64,000 nt of DNA from NCBI GenBank assembly GCA_963824215.1, contig CAWGOE010000004.1, positions 620,001-684,000 of the forward strand, written 5' to 3'. Below are positions 32,345 through 40,717 of this stretch, piece after piece. Within the stretch, counting starts at the first letter, position 1. Each line of letters opens with the position of its first letter. This DNA is from VRUE01 sp963824215 (GTDB lineage: Bacteria > Actinomycetota > Thermoleophilia > Solirubrobacterales > 70-9). Position numbers and translations under genes: made by a program. The notes under the pieces were generated by a model. It made no database searches, was not told the DNA's origin, and saw nothing but the letters and a program-made list of their open reading frames with translations.

Positions 32345-33673
32345 GTGGATCGATCGAGGAACGGACGGAGTCAGCAAACCCGATACGCCGCGAACGGCGC
32401 CGGCGTATCGAATCGGCGCGCCCGTCAGCGGGCTCTGGCGATCGGCGTCGTCGAGGGCGACACGAATGGGAACCCGCTCGCAGAGCTGAAGGAGCTGTTG
32501 CGCACCGCCGGCGTGGCAACTGCCGGCGAGGCGGTGCAGCAGCGCAGCAAGCCCGATCCCGATCGCTATCTGGGCCGCGGCAAGCTGGAGGAAGTAAAGG
32601 CGCAGATCGCCACCTGCGACGCCAACCTCGTTGCCTGCGACGACGAGCTGGCGCCGCGCCAAGAGCGCAACCTCGAGGCGGCCCTGGGCGTGCCGGTGAT
32701 CGACCGCACCGCGGTGATCCTCGACATCTTCGCCGACCACGCCCACTCGGCGGAGGGCAAGCTGCAGGTCGAGCTCGCTCAGCTCGAATACAACATGGCC
32801 CGCATGCGGGGGCTGTGGACGCACCTCGAGCGCCTCGGCGCCGGCCGCATGGACGGCGGCATTGGCACCAGGGGCCCGGGCGAGAGCCAGATCGAGACCG
32901 ACAGGCGACTCGCCCGCAACCGGATCGCGGCGCTGCGGCGGCGGCTTGGGCGGCTGGAGGGCAATCGTGGCGTGATGCGGGCCGAGCGGCAGCGCTCCTC
33001 GCAGCCGCGGGTAGCCCTTGCCGGCTACACCAACGCCGGCAAGTCGACCCTGCTCAACGCGCTGACCGGTAGCGAAGAGGCCGGTGTTGGGGACAGGCTC
33101 TTCCACACCCTCGACCCAACCACGCGCAGCGTCGCCCTCTCCGGTCGCGACTTTCTCTTCACCGACACGGTCGGCTTCATCGAGAAGCTGCCCCATCAAC
33201 TGGTCGAGGCGTTCAAGGCAACCCTCGAGGAGACCGTTCTGGCCGACCTGATCCTGCAGGTGGTCGATGCCGCGGCGCCCGAGGAGCGTCGCCTGGCAGA
33301 CCTCGCCGCGGTCGACGCGGTGCTCGAGGAGATCGGTGCCGGCGAGGGACCGCGCCTGCTCGTCCTCAACAAGGCGGACCTGCTCGACGAGGACGAACGG
33401 GGCGAGGCGCTGCTGCGCCATCCCGGGGCGATCCTGGTCTCCGCCTTGACCGGCGAGGGACTCGACGAGCTGCGGTCCGCGGTCGAGCGGGCCTTCCTCG
33501 ACACGCTGGCCGAGGTCGAGCTGCTCGTGCCCTACAGCGAGGGCGCGCGGCTGCACGAGCTGCACGAGGTCGCCGGCGAGCTGGAGCGGACCGCGCGGGA
33601 CGATGGCGTGCTCGTGCATGCGCGGGTGCCGCGGGCTGAGCTGCATCGCTTCGCAGATCTGGCCGTTGCGTAG
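32345..33673 (+). CDS. hflX: Ribosome-splitting GTPase HflX
   Basis: 442 residues. The N-terminal HflX domain (ELKELLRTAGVATAGEAVQQR, DPDRYLGRGKLEEV, DRTAVILDIFADHAHSAEGKLQVELAQL split) is followed by the glycine-rich linker GAGRMDGGIGTRGPGESQIE and a G domain with G1 GYTNAGKST, G3 DTVGF, and G4 NKAD. In other bacteria HflX rescues stalled 70S ribosomes, for example under macrolide stress. The frame is open far upstream over two opposite-strand genes, but GTG 32345 sits 8 nt after a perfect TACAAT and gives normal length. Confidence 0.94.
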   Translation: MDRSRNGRSQQTRYAANGAGVSNRRARQRALAIGVVEGDTNGNPLAELKELLRTAGVATAGEAVQQRSKPDPDRYLGRGKLEEVKAQIATCDANLVACDDELAPRQERNLEAALGVPVIDRTAVILDIFADHAHSAEGKLQVELAQLEYNMARMRGLWTHLERLGAGRMDGGIGTRGPGESQIETDRRLARNRIAALRRRLGRLEGNRGVMRAERQRSSQPRVALAGYTNAGKSTLLNALTGSEEAGVGDRLFHTLDPTTRSVALSGRDFLFTDTVGFIEKLPHQLVEAFKATLEETVLADLILQVVDAAAPEERRLADLAAVDAVLEEIGAGEGPRLLVLNKADLLDEDERGEALLRHPGAILVSALTGEGLDELRSAVERAFLDTLAEVELLVPYSEGARLHELHEVAGELERTARDDGVLVHARVPRAELHRFADLAVA

Positions 33674-33797
33674 GGAGGGCAGGGGGTGTCCCTCCGCTTG
33701 CTGGGTTTTTCGCCAGGGGCAACTGCTGCTGCCCGTGGGCGCGGGTGGGGCGAAAAAGAGGACGCCGCTGCGCGGACGGACACCCCCGCCGTCCCTC
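33674..33797. repeat. Structured 3' element, family 1, copy C
   Basis: Starts at the base after the hflX stop. Outer arms GGGGGTGTCCCTCCGC (33682-33697) and 33772-33787 pair at 15 of 16 positions, with GAGGG/CCCTC extending beyond a bulge. Inner TTTTTCGCC (33706-33714) pairs perfectly with GGCGAAAAA (33749-33757). The core is more diverged than in copies A and B. Confidence 0.75.
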
Positions 33798-33809
33798 TCT
33801 GAGGCCCGC

Positions 33810-33815
33810 TAGGGT
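33810..33815 (+). promoter_or_regulatory. -10-like box of dut
   Basis: TAGGGT, 7 nt before the GTG at 33823; this spacing decides the start over the in-frame GTG at 33814. Confidence 0.45.
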
Positions 33816-33822
33816 GCGCGCT

Positions 33823-34254
33823 GTGGAGCTACGGGTGGCCAAGCTAAAGGACGGGGCGCGGATTCCTGTGCGTGCTCATGCTGGTGATGCTGGGTTAGAT
33901 CTGTATGCGTGTGAGGCGGCGCATTTGGGGCCGGGGGAGAGGTGGAGCGTTGGGACTGGGGTCGCTGTGGAGATTCCTGAGGGGCATGCGGGATTGGTGC
34001 TGCCGCGGTCTGGACTGGCGCGGGATCATGGGATCTCGCTGGTCAATGCTCCTGGTTTGATCGATGCCGGGTATCGGGGTGAAGTCCGGGTGCTGTTGCT
34101 GAATACGGATCCGGCGAACGTATTTCGGGTCGAGCCTGGTGAGCGGATCGCGCAGCTGGTGATCACGCCGGTCGCCTTAGCCGATCCTGTCGAGGTCGAG
34201 TCGCTGGACGAGTCGGCTCGCGGAGACGGTGGCTTCGGGTCGAGTGGGCGCTAG
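33823..34254 (+). CDS. dut: dUTP diphosphatase
   Basis: Trimeric dUTPase of 143 residues that keeps uracil out of DNA and supplies dUMP. Motifs 1-5 are visible: AGDAGLDLYA, PRSGLARDHG, NAPGLIDAGYRGEV, EPGERIAQLVI and the C-terminal RGDGGFGSSGR that closes over the active site. GTG 33823 (MELRVAKLKDG) is preferred from -10 spacing; GTG 33814 with GAGG upstream is the alternative. The stop overlaps the convergent RTX gene stop by 3 bp. Wobble positions in the first two thirds use T and G more than neighbours. Confidence 0.94.
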   Translation: MELRVAKLKDGARIPVRAHAGDAGLDLYACEAAHLGPGERWSVGTGVAVEIPEGHAGLVLPRSGLARDHGISLVNAPGLIDAGYRGEVRVLLLNTDPANVFRVEPGERIAQLVITPVALADPVEVESLDESARGDGGFGSSGR

Positions 34255-36347
34255 CGCCGCCGGATCCCCAGCCTGATCAGGGCTGGGGTGCGATCGCGGT
34301 TTCCGGCGCGATCGATCGAGAAGACGCGGAAGGCGTGTCGACCGCGCGAGAGCCGGTAGACCCGCGGCGAGCGGCAGGGTCTAAAAGGCTTACGGTCGAG
34401 TTTGCACCGGAAGGTCGCTCCGGGCTCGTTAGCGGCGAACCCGAAAGCGACCGTGCGGCGTGGCCCGGTCGCGAAGAGGACCTTTGCCGGACGCCGGAGA
34501 AGCCGGGTTTGCGGTGGCCGGCGATCTCTAGGCGGGGATTTGACCAGCGGCGCTGACGCAATTGCCTGGGGCGGCGTAGGACCGAGCGGCGTGTTCGGCG
34601 GGCGGAAGCTGTTGGGGGCCCGTTCCTCGATGTCCTCGCAGGCGATCGGGGCGGCGTCGGGGCCGTTCTCGGGGAAGTCGATCTGAGCGCTATCGAAGCC
34701 GTCCCCGCAATCGATCACCGGATCGGGGTCGTCGTTGGGGAAGCCGGAGTTGGCGAGGATCGTGTCGTCGCCGCTGGCGGCGAAGTAGGAATCCGGCCCC
34801 GGCCTGCCCAGCAGCTGATTGTCGCCGGAGTCGCCGATCATGATGTCCCCCAAGCTCGTTCCCTCGGTGTCCTCGATTGCGGTCAAGCCGGTCAGAAGGG
34901 CAAAGCTTGGGCACTGCGGTTGGCCCCCGGCACTAATCAAGCCGGCCGCTTGCGCCGCCATATTGATCGCGATCGCCTGGTTGAAGTTCGCCCAGTTGGC
35001 GTTGTCGCGGTCAGGGCCGCCGTCGAGAAAGTCGCCGTCGCAGACCGCATTGGAGACGAAAAGATCCTCTCCGCTTCCGGCATGGAGATCGTCGTCGCCC
35101 GCGTTATTGGGCACTGCGTCGTCGCCACCCCCGGCGTTGGCGATGTCGCCCCCGGGGCCATCTACGAGAGCGTCCTCGGTCTCACCCCCAGTGAGGTTGT
35201 CGCTGCCCTCGCCGCCCAGCAGGATGACCGAGGTCGTCGCTGGGAAGCCGGAGGCGGAGAGGGTGTCATTGCCCGTCAGGCCGGCTAGCAGGACCGAGTC
35301 GGGCGTTTCGGCGAGGTCGAAGGAGCCGGCCGGGCTGCCATTGCGGATGAAGGTCACCAGATGGGTCGAGCTCGAGTAGGTCGCCGTGACGATGTCGTCT
35401 TCATTGCTACCGGTCAGGTAAGGCGCGGGTGCGGTGCTCTCCTGCGGCGCCATTAGACCGGCGCTCACAGTGCCCGGGTCGCGCGCGTCGACTTCTTGGT
35501 CGTCGCCGCTGAACTCACATTCGGATAGCACAGCCCCGGCCACAACTTCGCAGTAGTCGCCCTCGGCGCCGCCAAAGATGTCGTCGTTCCCTCCTTCGCC
35601 GAGAATTACGTCGGCGCCACCGCCGCCGTAGAAGGTCTGATCCTGGTCGGTGCCGACAAGGAAGTCGGCGAACGCGGTGCCAATCACGACGTCGAAGTCG
35701 GCGGCCTCGATGTCTTCGTCGACTCCGCCTCCCTCGGAGGCGAGGCCGTTGTCGCCAAGATTGCTCTGCATGCTCACGTATGCGCCGCGTCCATCCCTCC
35801 CGGCCGGCAGGCCGTCGTAGTCGGAGGCCCCCGGCCTGTCGAAGAAGCCCGGCGTCGCTCCCGTTGCGTAGCTGAGTGTGTCGACCCCACCCCCGGTGTT
35901 CCGGATGTCGTCGATCGTCGCGTCACCGCGGACGAAGTCGTCTCCCTCTTCACCATCGAGCAGCGAGTCAGCGCCGAACCCTCCCGAGAGGCGGTCGTTA
36001 TCGGGGCCGCCGCGCAACTGGTCGTCGCCGATTCCGCCGTAGAGACGGTCGTTTCCGCCACCCCCGTTGAGGCTGTCGTTGCCGCGACCGCCGAAGATCG
36101 TGTCGTTGCCGCCTTCGCCGTTGACGGTGGTGACGCTGCGCGGGGCGCGGATCACGTCGTCGCAGGGCGTGCCGATGATCGTCCTGCCGACCGTTTCCGG
36201 CGGTTCGCCGCAGGTCGGCGCGGCGCTGGCTGGCGGGGCAAGGCACAGCAGGGCGGCGATCGCGAGCAAAACGGCAAATGCGGTCGAGGTTTGAACCGCA
36301 TAGCGGGCCAAACCTCGACCGCGCTCGAGGCTCTGTTCGAGTTGCAT
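34251..36347 (-). CDS. Secreted RTX-like calcium-binding repeat protein
   Basis: About 698 residues. A Sec-type signal peptide (hydrophobic core AFAVLLAIAALLCLAPPASA) leads to an N-terminal block of hemolysin-type nonapeptides (NDTIFGGRGND, NDRLYGGIGDDQLRGG and more), further GGxGxD repeats scattered to about residue 560, and a C-terminal domain with FRCKLDRKPFRPCRSP and GRHAFRVFSIDRAGNRD, a Cys-containing beta domain common in Thermoleophilia exported proteins. No protease or lipase motif seen. ATG 36347 is used; GTG 36353 is in frame. A 14-bp palindrome (36280-36322) lies within the signal-peptide codons. Confidence 0.85.
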   Translation of the reverse strand: MQLEQSLERGRGLARYAVQTSTAFAVLLAIAALLCLAPPASAAPTCGEPPETVGRTIIGTPCDDVIRAPRSVTTVNGEGGNDTIFGGRGNDSLNGGGGNDRLYGGIGDDQLRGGPDNDRLSGGFGADSLLDGEEGDDFVRGDATIDDIRNTGGGVDTLSYATGATPGFFDRPGASDYDGLPAGRDGRGAYVSMQSNLGDNGLASEGGGVDEDIEAADFDVVIGTAFADFLVGTDQDQTFYGGGGADVILGEGGNDDIFGGAEGDYCEVVAGAVLSECEFSGDDQEVDARDPGTVSAGLMAPQESTAPAPYLTGSNEDDIVTATYSSSTHLVTFIRNGSPAGSFDLAETPDSVLLAGLTGNDTLSASGFPATTSVILLGGEGSDNLTGGETEDALVDGPGGDIANAGGGDDAVPNNAGDDDLHAGSGEDLFVSNAVCDGDFLDGGPDRDNANWANFNQAIAINMAAQAAGLISAGGQPQCPSFALLTGLTAIEDTEGTSLGDIMIGDSGDNQLLGRPGPDSYFAASGDDTILANSGFPNDDPDPVIDCGDGFDSAQIDFPENGPDAAPIACEDIEERAPNSFRPPNTPLGPTPPQAIASAPLVKSPPRDRRPPQTRLLRRPAKVLFATGPRRTVAFGFAANEPGATFRCKLDRKPFRPCRSPRVYRLSRGRHAFRVFSIDRAGNRDRTPALIRLGIRRR
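36280..36322. repeat. Palindrome GCGGTCGAGGTTTG / CAAACCTCGACCGC, in-frame copy
   Basis: Perfect 14-bp arms (36280-36293, 36309-36322) with a 15-nt loop that itself contains CCGC/GCGG. It encodes part of the n-region of the RTX protein signal peptide. The same arm sequence forms the palindrome at 62002-62050. Confidence 0.8.
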
Positions 36348-36380
36348 TTCCACTGCCTACCCGAACCCGGTCTGGACCAC

Positions 36381-37118
36381 TCAGCTGCGCAGGGCAACTC
36401 GCCGGGCACACTGCTCCGCCGCCCGCTCTAGCTCGTCGTCGAGCGGCTCGAGCTCCGGTGCGCTGCCGTAGCGTCGTTCTAGCGCGAGGGCGGTCAGCTG
36501 ATCGGCCAGCCAGGCATTCTTGGGCAGCAGCGGCCCGTGCAAATAGGTACCGATCATGTTGTTGCGACGAACGCCCTCGAAGCCGTCCTTGCCGTTGTTG
36601 CCGAAGCCATTGAGAACACGGCCGAGGGGGGCTGCTTCGTCGCCGAGATAGGTGCGGCCACCGTGGTTCTCAAAACCGGCGATCACCCGTGGGCCGTCAC
36701 CGAGGTCGGCCTCGATCGCGACGTTGCCGATCAAGCGCTCGCCTGGTTGGCGCACCGTCTCCAGGTCCGCCAGGCCGAGGCCGGGCAGCCGCTCCTCGCC
36801 GAGCTGGTAGCTGTGACCGAGCAACTGGTAGCCGCCGCAGACGGCGAGCATCACAGCGCCGTCGCCGACTGCCCCGGCGAGCGCGTCGCGCTTGGTCGTG
36901 ACCATGTCCGCAGCGACGGCCCGCTGGTCGCGATCCTGGCCGCCGCCAAGGTAGATCAGGTCGTGCGCACCGGGGTCGAAGCTCTCGCCGGGGCCGGCGG
37001 CGGCATAGGAGAAGCTGATGTCGCGCCACCCGCAGCGCCGTTGCAGGAAGAGGATGTTGCCGCGGTCGGCGTAGATGTTCATCTGGTCGGGGTAGAGGGC
37101 GAGGACGCGGAGCTCCAT
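36381..37118 (-). CDS. gatD: Lipid II isoglutaminyl synthase, glutaminase subunit
   Basis: 245-residue class I glutamine amidotransferase that feeds ammonia to MurT to amidate D-Glu of lipid II. Signatures: YPDQMNIYADRGN, DLIYLGGGQDRDQ, the nucleophile Cys94 in LAVCGGYQLLGH, VIAGFENHGGRTYL and the catalytic His in GTYLHGPLLPKN. The ATG shares one base with the stop of the upstream methyltransferase, which separates it from murT. Most genomes have murT-gatD adjacent. Confidence 0.92.
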   Translation of the reverse strand: MELRVLALYPDQMNIYADRGNILFLQRRCGWRDISFSYAAAGPGESFDPGAHDLIYLGGGQDRDQRAVAADMVTTKRDALAGAVGDGAVMLAVCGGYQLLGHSYQLGEERLPGLGLADLETVRQPGERLIGNVAIEADLGDGPRVIAGFENHGGRTYLGDEAAPLGRVLNGFGNNGKDGFEGVRRNNMIGTYLHGPLLPKNAWLADQLTALALERRYGSAPELEPLDDELERAAEQCARRVALRS

Positions 37119-37924
37119 CAGGCCTCCCGTCCGAAGAGGACGACGGTTGAGCCGACGTGGGCATCGCTGGGGGCGATCGCGCGGCGGCCGGCCGGGATCA
37201 AGCCCACATCCTTTGCCTCGGCTTCGAGCGTTCCCGCATCGAGGGTGCGCAAGGCGACTTCATAGAGCTCTTCGCTGAACTCGCCTTGCGGGGAGACGGT
37301 CTGCCGTAGCCGGCGCACCCGAATCGCGTCGTCATCGACCCGCGCATCCACCGGCAGGCTCGAGTAGACCCAGCCGTCGACCTCGCGCGTATCGGGCAGG
37401 GGGGAGGCACCGTCGGTGGGCTCAGGCATCGACTCCACGATTGCAAACGCAGAAAGCCCATCAGGCGCAAGATGCGCCGCAATGCAGCCCAGGCAGCCCC
37501 GACGCTCCTCGCCGTTCGCGAGTAGCTGAATCAACTGCATCGGCGCCAGCACCAGGCCAAAGCTGCGGTCCAGCTCGAACTGGCGCGCATCGCCAAGCCG
37601 AGCGTTTGCCAGGCCCTCGATCAGCCTCGGATCTGAATCCAGGCCGAAGACATCATGTCCTCGCCGCGCCAGGTACGACGAGACACGCCCAGTGCCGCAG
37701 CCGATCTCGAGTATGGGTTCACGCTCTGCCGCAAGCTCCCCCCACAGCGCTAGGTCCGCGGCGTAGCCACCGCACTCAGCTTCATGCCAGATGGCAGACG
37801 CATCTCGGGCGGGTGGCGCGGCGGCGGGGGACCCCCGCAGCGGAGGACGCTGCGAAGCAGCGTCTGAGCATGTGGGGGTGGCCGCCGCACCACCCGCCCG
37901 CCGCTTGCCTCGCTTGCCCTTCAT
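37118..37924 (-). CDS. SAM-dependent methyltransferase between murT and gatD
   Basis: 268 residues. Class I methyltransferase motif I is EILEIGCGTGRVSSYLA-like (PILEIGCGTGRVS near residue 73), followed by VFGLDSDPRLIEGL and LAPMQLIQLL. The N-terminal 50 residues (Lys/Arg/Ala/Pro-rich) are low-complexity and are largely encoded by the palindrome at 37806-37900; no alternative start codon lies between the palindrome and the conserved domain. ATG overlaps the murT stop (ATGA), and its stop overlaps gatD, so it is a tight member of the peptidoglycan amidation operon. Substrate unknown; a lipid-II or cell-wall substrate is only suggested by position. Confidence 0.82.
   Translation of the reverse strand: MKGKRGKRRAGGAAATPTCSDAASQRPPLRGSPAAAPPARDASAIWHEAECGGYAADLALWGELAAEREPILEIGCGTGRVSSYLARRGHDVFGLDSDPRLIEGLANARLGDARQFELDRSFGLVLAPMQLIQLLANGEERRGCLGCIAAHLAPDGLSAFAIVESMPEPTDGASPLPDTREVDGWVYSSLPVDARVDDDAIRVRRLRQTVSPQGEFSEELYEVALRTLDAGTLEAEAKDVGLIPAGRRAIAPSDAHVGSTVVLFGREA
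37806..37900. repeat. Three-tier palindromic element inside a coding sequence
   Basis: Outer arms CGGGCGGGTGGCGCGGCGGC (37806-37825) and 37881-37900 pair at 19 of 20; ACCCCC (37831-37836) pairs with GGGGGT (37874-37879); inner GACGCTGC (37846-37853) pairs perfectly with GCAGCGTC (37857-37864) around GAA. It is read in frame in the methyltransferase N-terminus. Confidence 0.8.
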
Positions 37925-39312
37925 CGCCAAAAGTCCTTCGTCAGGCCCCGCCCCGAGAGCAGCTTGTGCAGCTCGAGCAACGCCGTGTAAGTAGGCAGGG
38001 CGAACAGCTGCCCTGGCGCCTCGCTCACCGCGCGATCAAGCGAGGCCTCAATTTGCGGCTCGACCACGATCGAGCCCCGCGGCCAGCCCGCGTATTTGAG
38101 CCGCAGCGCCATCTCCGCCGCGCGGGTTCCGGCGCAGGTGACCCTGTCTACGGCGCCAGCCAGGAGCTCGAAGTCGGCATCCCAGATCCAAGAGACATCG
38201 CGGCCGTCGGCGATGCGGTCGTTGAGCGCGATCCAGAGGTCGAGCGCCCCGTCGGCCGCCTCGAGCTTCAGGGTGCGCAGGACCTCGTTGGCGCCCGCCG
38301 GGTTCTTGACCAAGAGGATCGAGACCGGCCTGGCGCCAACCTCGACCGTCTCGACGCGGCCGAAGGCGCCGCGCATCTCAGCCAGGGCGGGTCCGATCCG
38401 CTCCAGCTCGATCCCCAGCTCGATCGCAGCGGCGATCGCGGCAAGCGCGTTGTAGGCGTTGTAGAGGCCGGGCAGGGGGAGATCGATTGCCAGCTCGCCC
38501 TGCGGGGTCCGCACGGTGAGCGAAGAGCCCTGCATCCCGTGCAGCTCGATGCGGGTCGCGGCCACGTCCAGCTGCGGCCGCGCAGCGTGGCAGTTGGGGC
38601 AGCTGTAGTGGCCGAGATGACCGACGAAAGCGCGTGCGTAGGCGTACGGGTGGCCGCAACGGCGGCAATGCTTTGCATCGAAGGCGTGCTGCAGCTCGGG
38701 CAAGGCCTGGCTCTCGTCGTCGATCCCGAAGTAGACGATTCCTTCGCGACGACGGTTCTCGCTGTCCCTGCCGAGGTCGGCGATCAGCGGGTCGTCGGCG
38801 TTGAGCACGAAGCGGGTGCTGCCGACCCGCTCGCCGACCGTCCTCGCCCACTCGCTGGCCAGCGCCTCGGTCTCGCCATAGCGATCGAGCTGGTCGCGGA
38901 AGAGGTTGCCGAGCACGACCAGCGAGGGATTTAGATCCGCCGTAACCCGTGGCAGCCAGGCCTCGTCCACCTCGAAGAGGCCCTCGCGGCCCTTCTGCTC
39001 GAGTAGCGCGGTGGCGATGCCCCAGGTCATGTTCGATCCGGCCCGATTATGGACCGGGTTGCGGCCGTCGGCGGCGAGCAGATCGGCCAGCATCCCGGCG
39101 GTGGTCGTCTTGCCGTTGGTGGCGCTGATCAGGGTTACGCCGCGGTCGAGGTCCGATCCAAGGCGCGCGATCGCACGGGGATCGAGGCGCAGCAGTAGTC
39201 GCCCCGGCAGGGTGGTCCCACCGCCGCGCCGGCTGGCGCGGCTAGCGCTGCCGACAGCGCGGGCAAGTAGGCGCTTGGCGCCGAAGAGCGCCCCGCGGCG
39301 GCTCTGGCTCAC
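37921..39312 (-). CDS. murT: Lipid II isoglutaminyl synthase, Mur-ligase subunit
   Basis: 463 residues. Mur-ligase ATP site SATNGKTTTAGMLADLL near residue 65, GSNMTWGIA, EVDEAWLP, NLFRDQLDRYGE, LNADDPLIADL, and an inserted zinc ribbon (CRRCGHPY ... CPNC near 215-240) typical of MurT. The C-terminal DUF1727 domain has LLVKNPAGANEVLRTL. With GatD it converts D-Glu to D-isoGln in lipid II. GTG start overlaps the lipid kinase stop (GTGA). Confidence 0.93.
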   Translation of the reverse strand: MSQSRRGALFGAKRLLARAVGSASRASRRGGGTTLPGRLLLRLDPRAIARLGSDLDRGVTLISATNGKTTTAGMLADLLAADGRNPVHNRAGSNMTWGIATALLEQKGREGLFEVDEAWLPRVTADLNPSLVVLGNLFRDQLDRYGETEALASEWARTVGERVGSTRFVLNADDPLIADLGRDSENRRREGIVYFGIDDESQALPELQHAFDAKHCRRCGHPYAYARAFVGHLGHYSCPNCHAARPQLDVAATRIELHGMQGSSLTVRTPQGELAIDLPLPGLYNAYNALAAIAAAIELGIELERIGPALAEMRGAFGRVETVEVGARPVSILLVKNPAGANEVLRTLKLEAADGALDLWIALNDRIADGRDVSWIWDADFELLAGAVDRVTCAGTRAAEMALRLKYAGWPRGSIVVEPQIEASLDRAVSEAPGQLFALPTYTALLELHKLLSGRGLTKDFWR

Positions 39313-40205
39313 TCCTCGGCCCGGGGTGGGACGATCACGCTCAGCGCTTGCGGCAGCAGGCGAAGCGTGGCGGGCAGGTCGGTTAGGTGCTCGCCGTCGG
39401 CGTAGACCGGGAACGGTCGGCTGGCGCTCAGTTCGAGGCGCGAGGCACGGAACACCCGCACCTCGTCCTCCTCGACGTGAGTGCCCTTGAACACCTTCGG
39501 CAGGTTACTCAGGAAGCGGAGCTTGCCAACCTCGCCGACGGCGACGATGTCGAACTGGCCGTCGGCCAAGTCGGCATCGGGAGCGATGAACATGCCGCCA
39601 CCGAAAGCCTTGCTGTTGGCGACCGACACCGAGTAGCCGCTGAAGCGCTCGCGGGCCTCGCCGACGCGGACAGTGAAACGAGCCGGCTTCCAGCCGAGCA
39701 GGGTGCGTACGCCGGCGTAGGCGTAGACGAGGTTGCCGCGCAGCCACTTAGTCTCGTTTGCGAGCCGGTTCGCTTCGGAGTCAAAGCCGACGCTGACGAT
39801 TCCGAGGAAGCGCTTGCCGTTGACCTCGCCGACGTCGATGCGGCGGGTATGACCCGTCTCGAGCATCGCAACTGCCGCCTCTGGCTCGGAGGGGATGCCG
39901 AGCACCCGCGCCAGGTCGTTGCCGCGGCCCCCGGGAATGATCCCCAGGGGGGTCTCGGCGCCGGCAAGGGCGCCGCCGATCGCGCCAATCAGGCCGTCGC
40001 CGCTGATCACGACCGGAATCTCGTTTGCTCCAACGGCCCGCAGCGCCCGCTCGACGCCGTCCTCGAGGCCGCGGGTCCGCTCAACTCGGAAGGGGATGCG
40101 GCGGGCGTCCAGCACCTGCTCGAGCTGCGGCAGCAGCTTCAGAGTGTGCCCATGCGCTGAGGCAGGATTGACCAACAGCGTCAGCGGCATCCCTTCGACT
40201 CTCAT
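39309..40205 (-). CDS. Lipid/diacylglycerol kinase family protein
   Basis: 298 residues of the DAGK catalytic fold (YegS/DgkB/LCB5). N-terminal TLLVNPASAHGHTLK, nucleotide motif VVISGDGLIGAIGGALAG and PGGRGNDLARVLGIP are visible, with a C-terminal beta domain ending PVYADGEHLTDLP. The usual bacterial GGDGT is SGDGL here, the form seen in sphingosine kinases. It probably phosphorylates a membrane lipid; whether diacylglycerol or undecaprenol cannot be told. Overlaps murT by 4 nt, so lipid carrier recycling may be linked to the cell-wall operon. Confidence 0.85.
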   Translation of the reverse strand: MRVEGMPLTLLVNPASAHGHTLKLLPQLEQVLDARRIPFRVERTRGLEDGVERALRAVGANEIPVVISGDGLIGAIGGALAGAETPLGIIPGGRGNDLARVLGIPSEPEAAVAMLETGHTRRIDVGEVNGKRFLGIVSVGFDSEANRLANETKWLRGNLVYAYAGVRTLLGWKPARFTVRVGEARERFSGYSVSVANSKAFGGGMFIAPDADLADGQFDIVAVGEVGKLRFLSNLPKVFKGTHVEEDEVRVFRASRLELSASRPFPVYADGEHLTDLPATLRLLPQALSVIVPPRAEE

Positions 40206-40218
40206 TGCGTGCGGCAGC

Positions 40219-40692
40219 CTATTCGGGCGCCGGCTCGATCGTGTGCAGACGCACGACGTGGAAGCTTTCGCCCTCGGCCTCGCCGCTCGCCACCGGCTCG
40301 AAGCAGTGTTTTCTCAAGCGCCAATCGAGCCAGCGCCACTTGCCGACGAGGACGAGGTGGCCCTGCGGCCGCAGGACTCGGGCGATCTGGGCGGGATGCA
40401 AAGGGCCGCCAGTCTGCGCGACGAGATCGAAGAAGTCATCGGGGTAGGGGAGATGACGAGGGTTACCGGCCTTGAAGGCGACGCGGCCCTCCGGGTCAAG
40501 GCCGACCCTCGCTATCGCGGTCTCGATCGCCTCCGTAGAGGCATCGACCCCCCGCACCCGGGCGGCGGGAAACTCGCGCGCGAGAAAGAGCACCCCATCG
40601 CCCGTGCCGCATTCGATCCCAAGCACGCGTTCGGGCCTGGGGGGGACGCGCAGCGTTGCTGCGGCCAGCGCGGTAAGCCAGGGTATGGGCAC
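40219..40692 (-). CDS. Short SAM-dependent methyltransferase
   Basis: 157 residues. Motif I is VLGIECGTGDGVLFLA, then VRGVDASTEAIETA and a UbiE-like LPYPDDFFDLV and ARVLRPQGHLVLVGK. The C-terminus (HVVRLHTIEPAPE) is beta-rich. It lacks the extra helices of full UbiE proteins. First gene of the leftward murT/gatD cluster, 13 bp upstream of the lipid kinase. GTG start. Substrate unknown. Confidence 0.8.
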   Translation of the reverse strand: MPIPWLTALAAATLRVPPRPERVLGIECGTGDGVLFLAREFPAARVRGVDASTEAIETAIARVGLDPEGRVAFKAGNPRHLPYPDDFFDLVAQTGGPLHPAQIARVLRPQGHLVLVGKWRWLDWRLRKHCFEPVASGEAEGESFHVVRLHTIEPAPE

Positions 40693-40704
40693 CGGCCGAT
40701 GATC

Positions 40705-40710
40705 TAGGAT
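40705..40710 (+). promoter_or_regulatory. -10-like box of the cyclophilin gene
   Basis: TAGGAT, inside the palindrome GATCTAGGATC, 7 nt before the GTG at 40718. Confidence 0.45.
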
Positions 40711-40717
40711 CGCGGCC

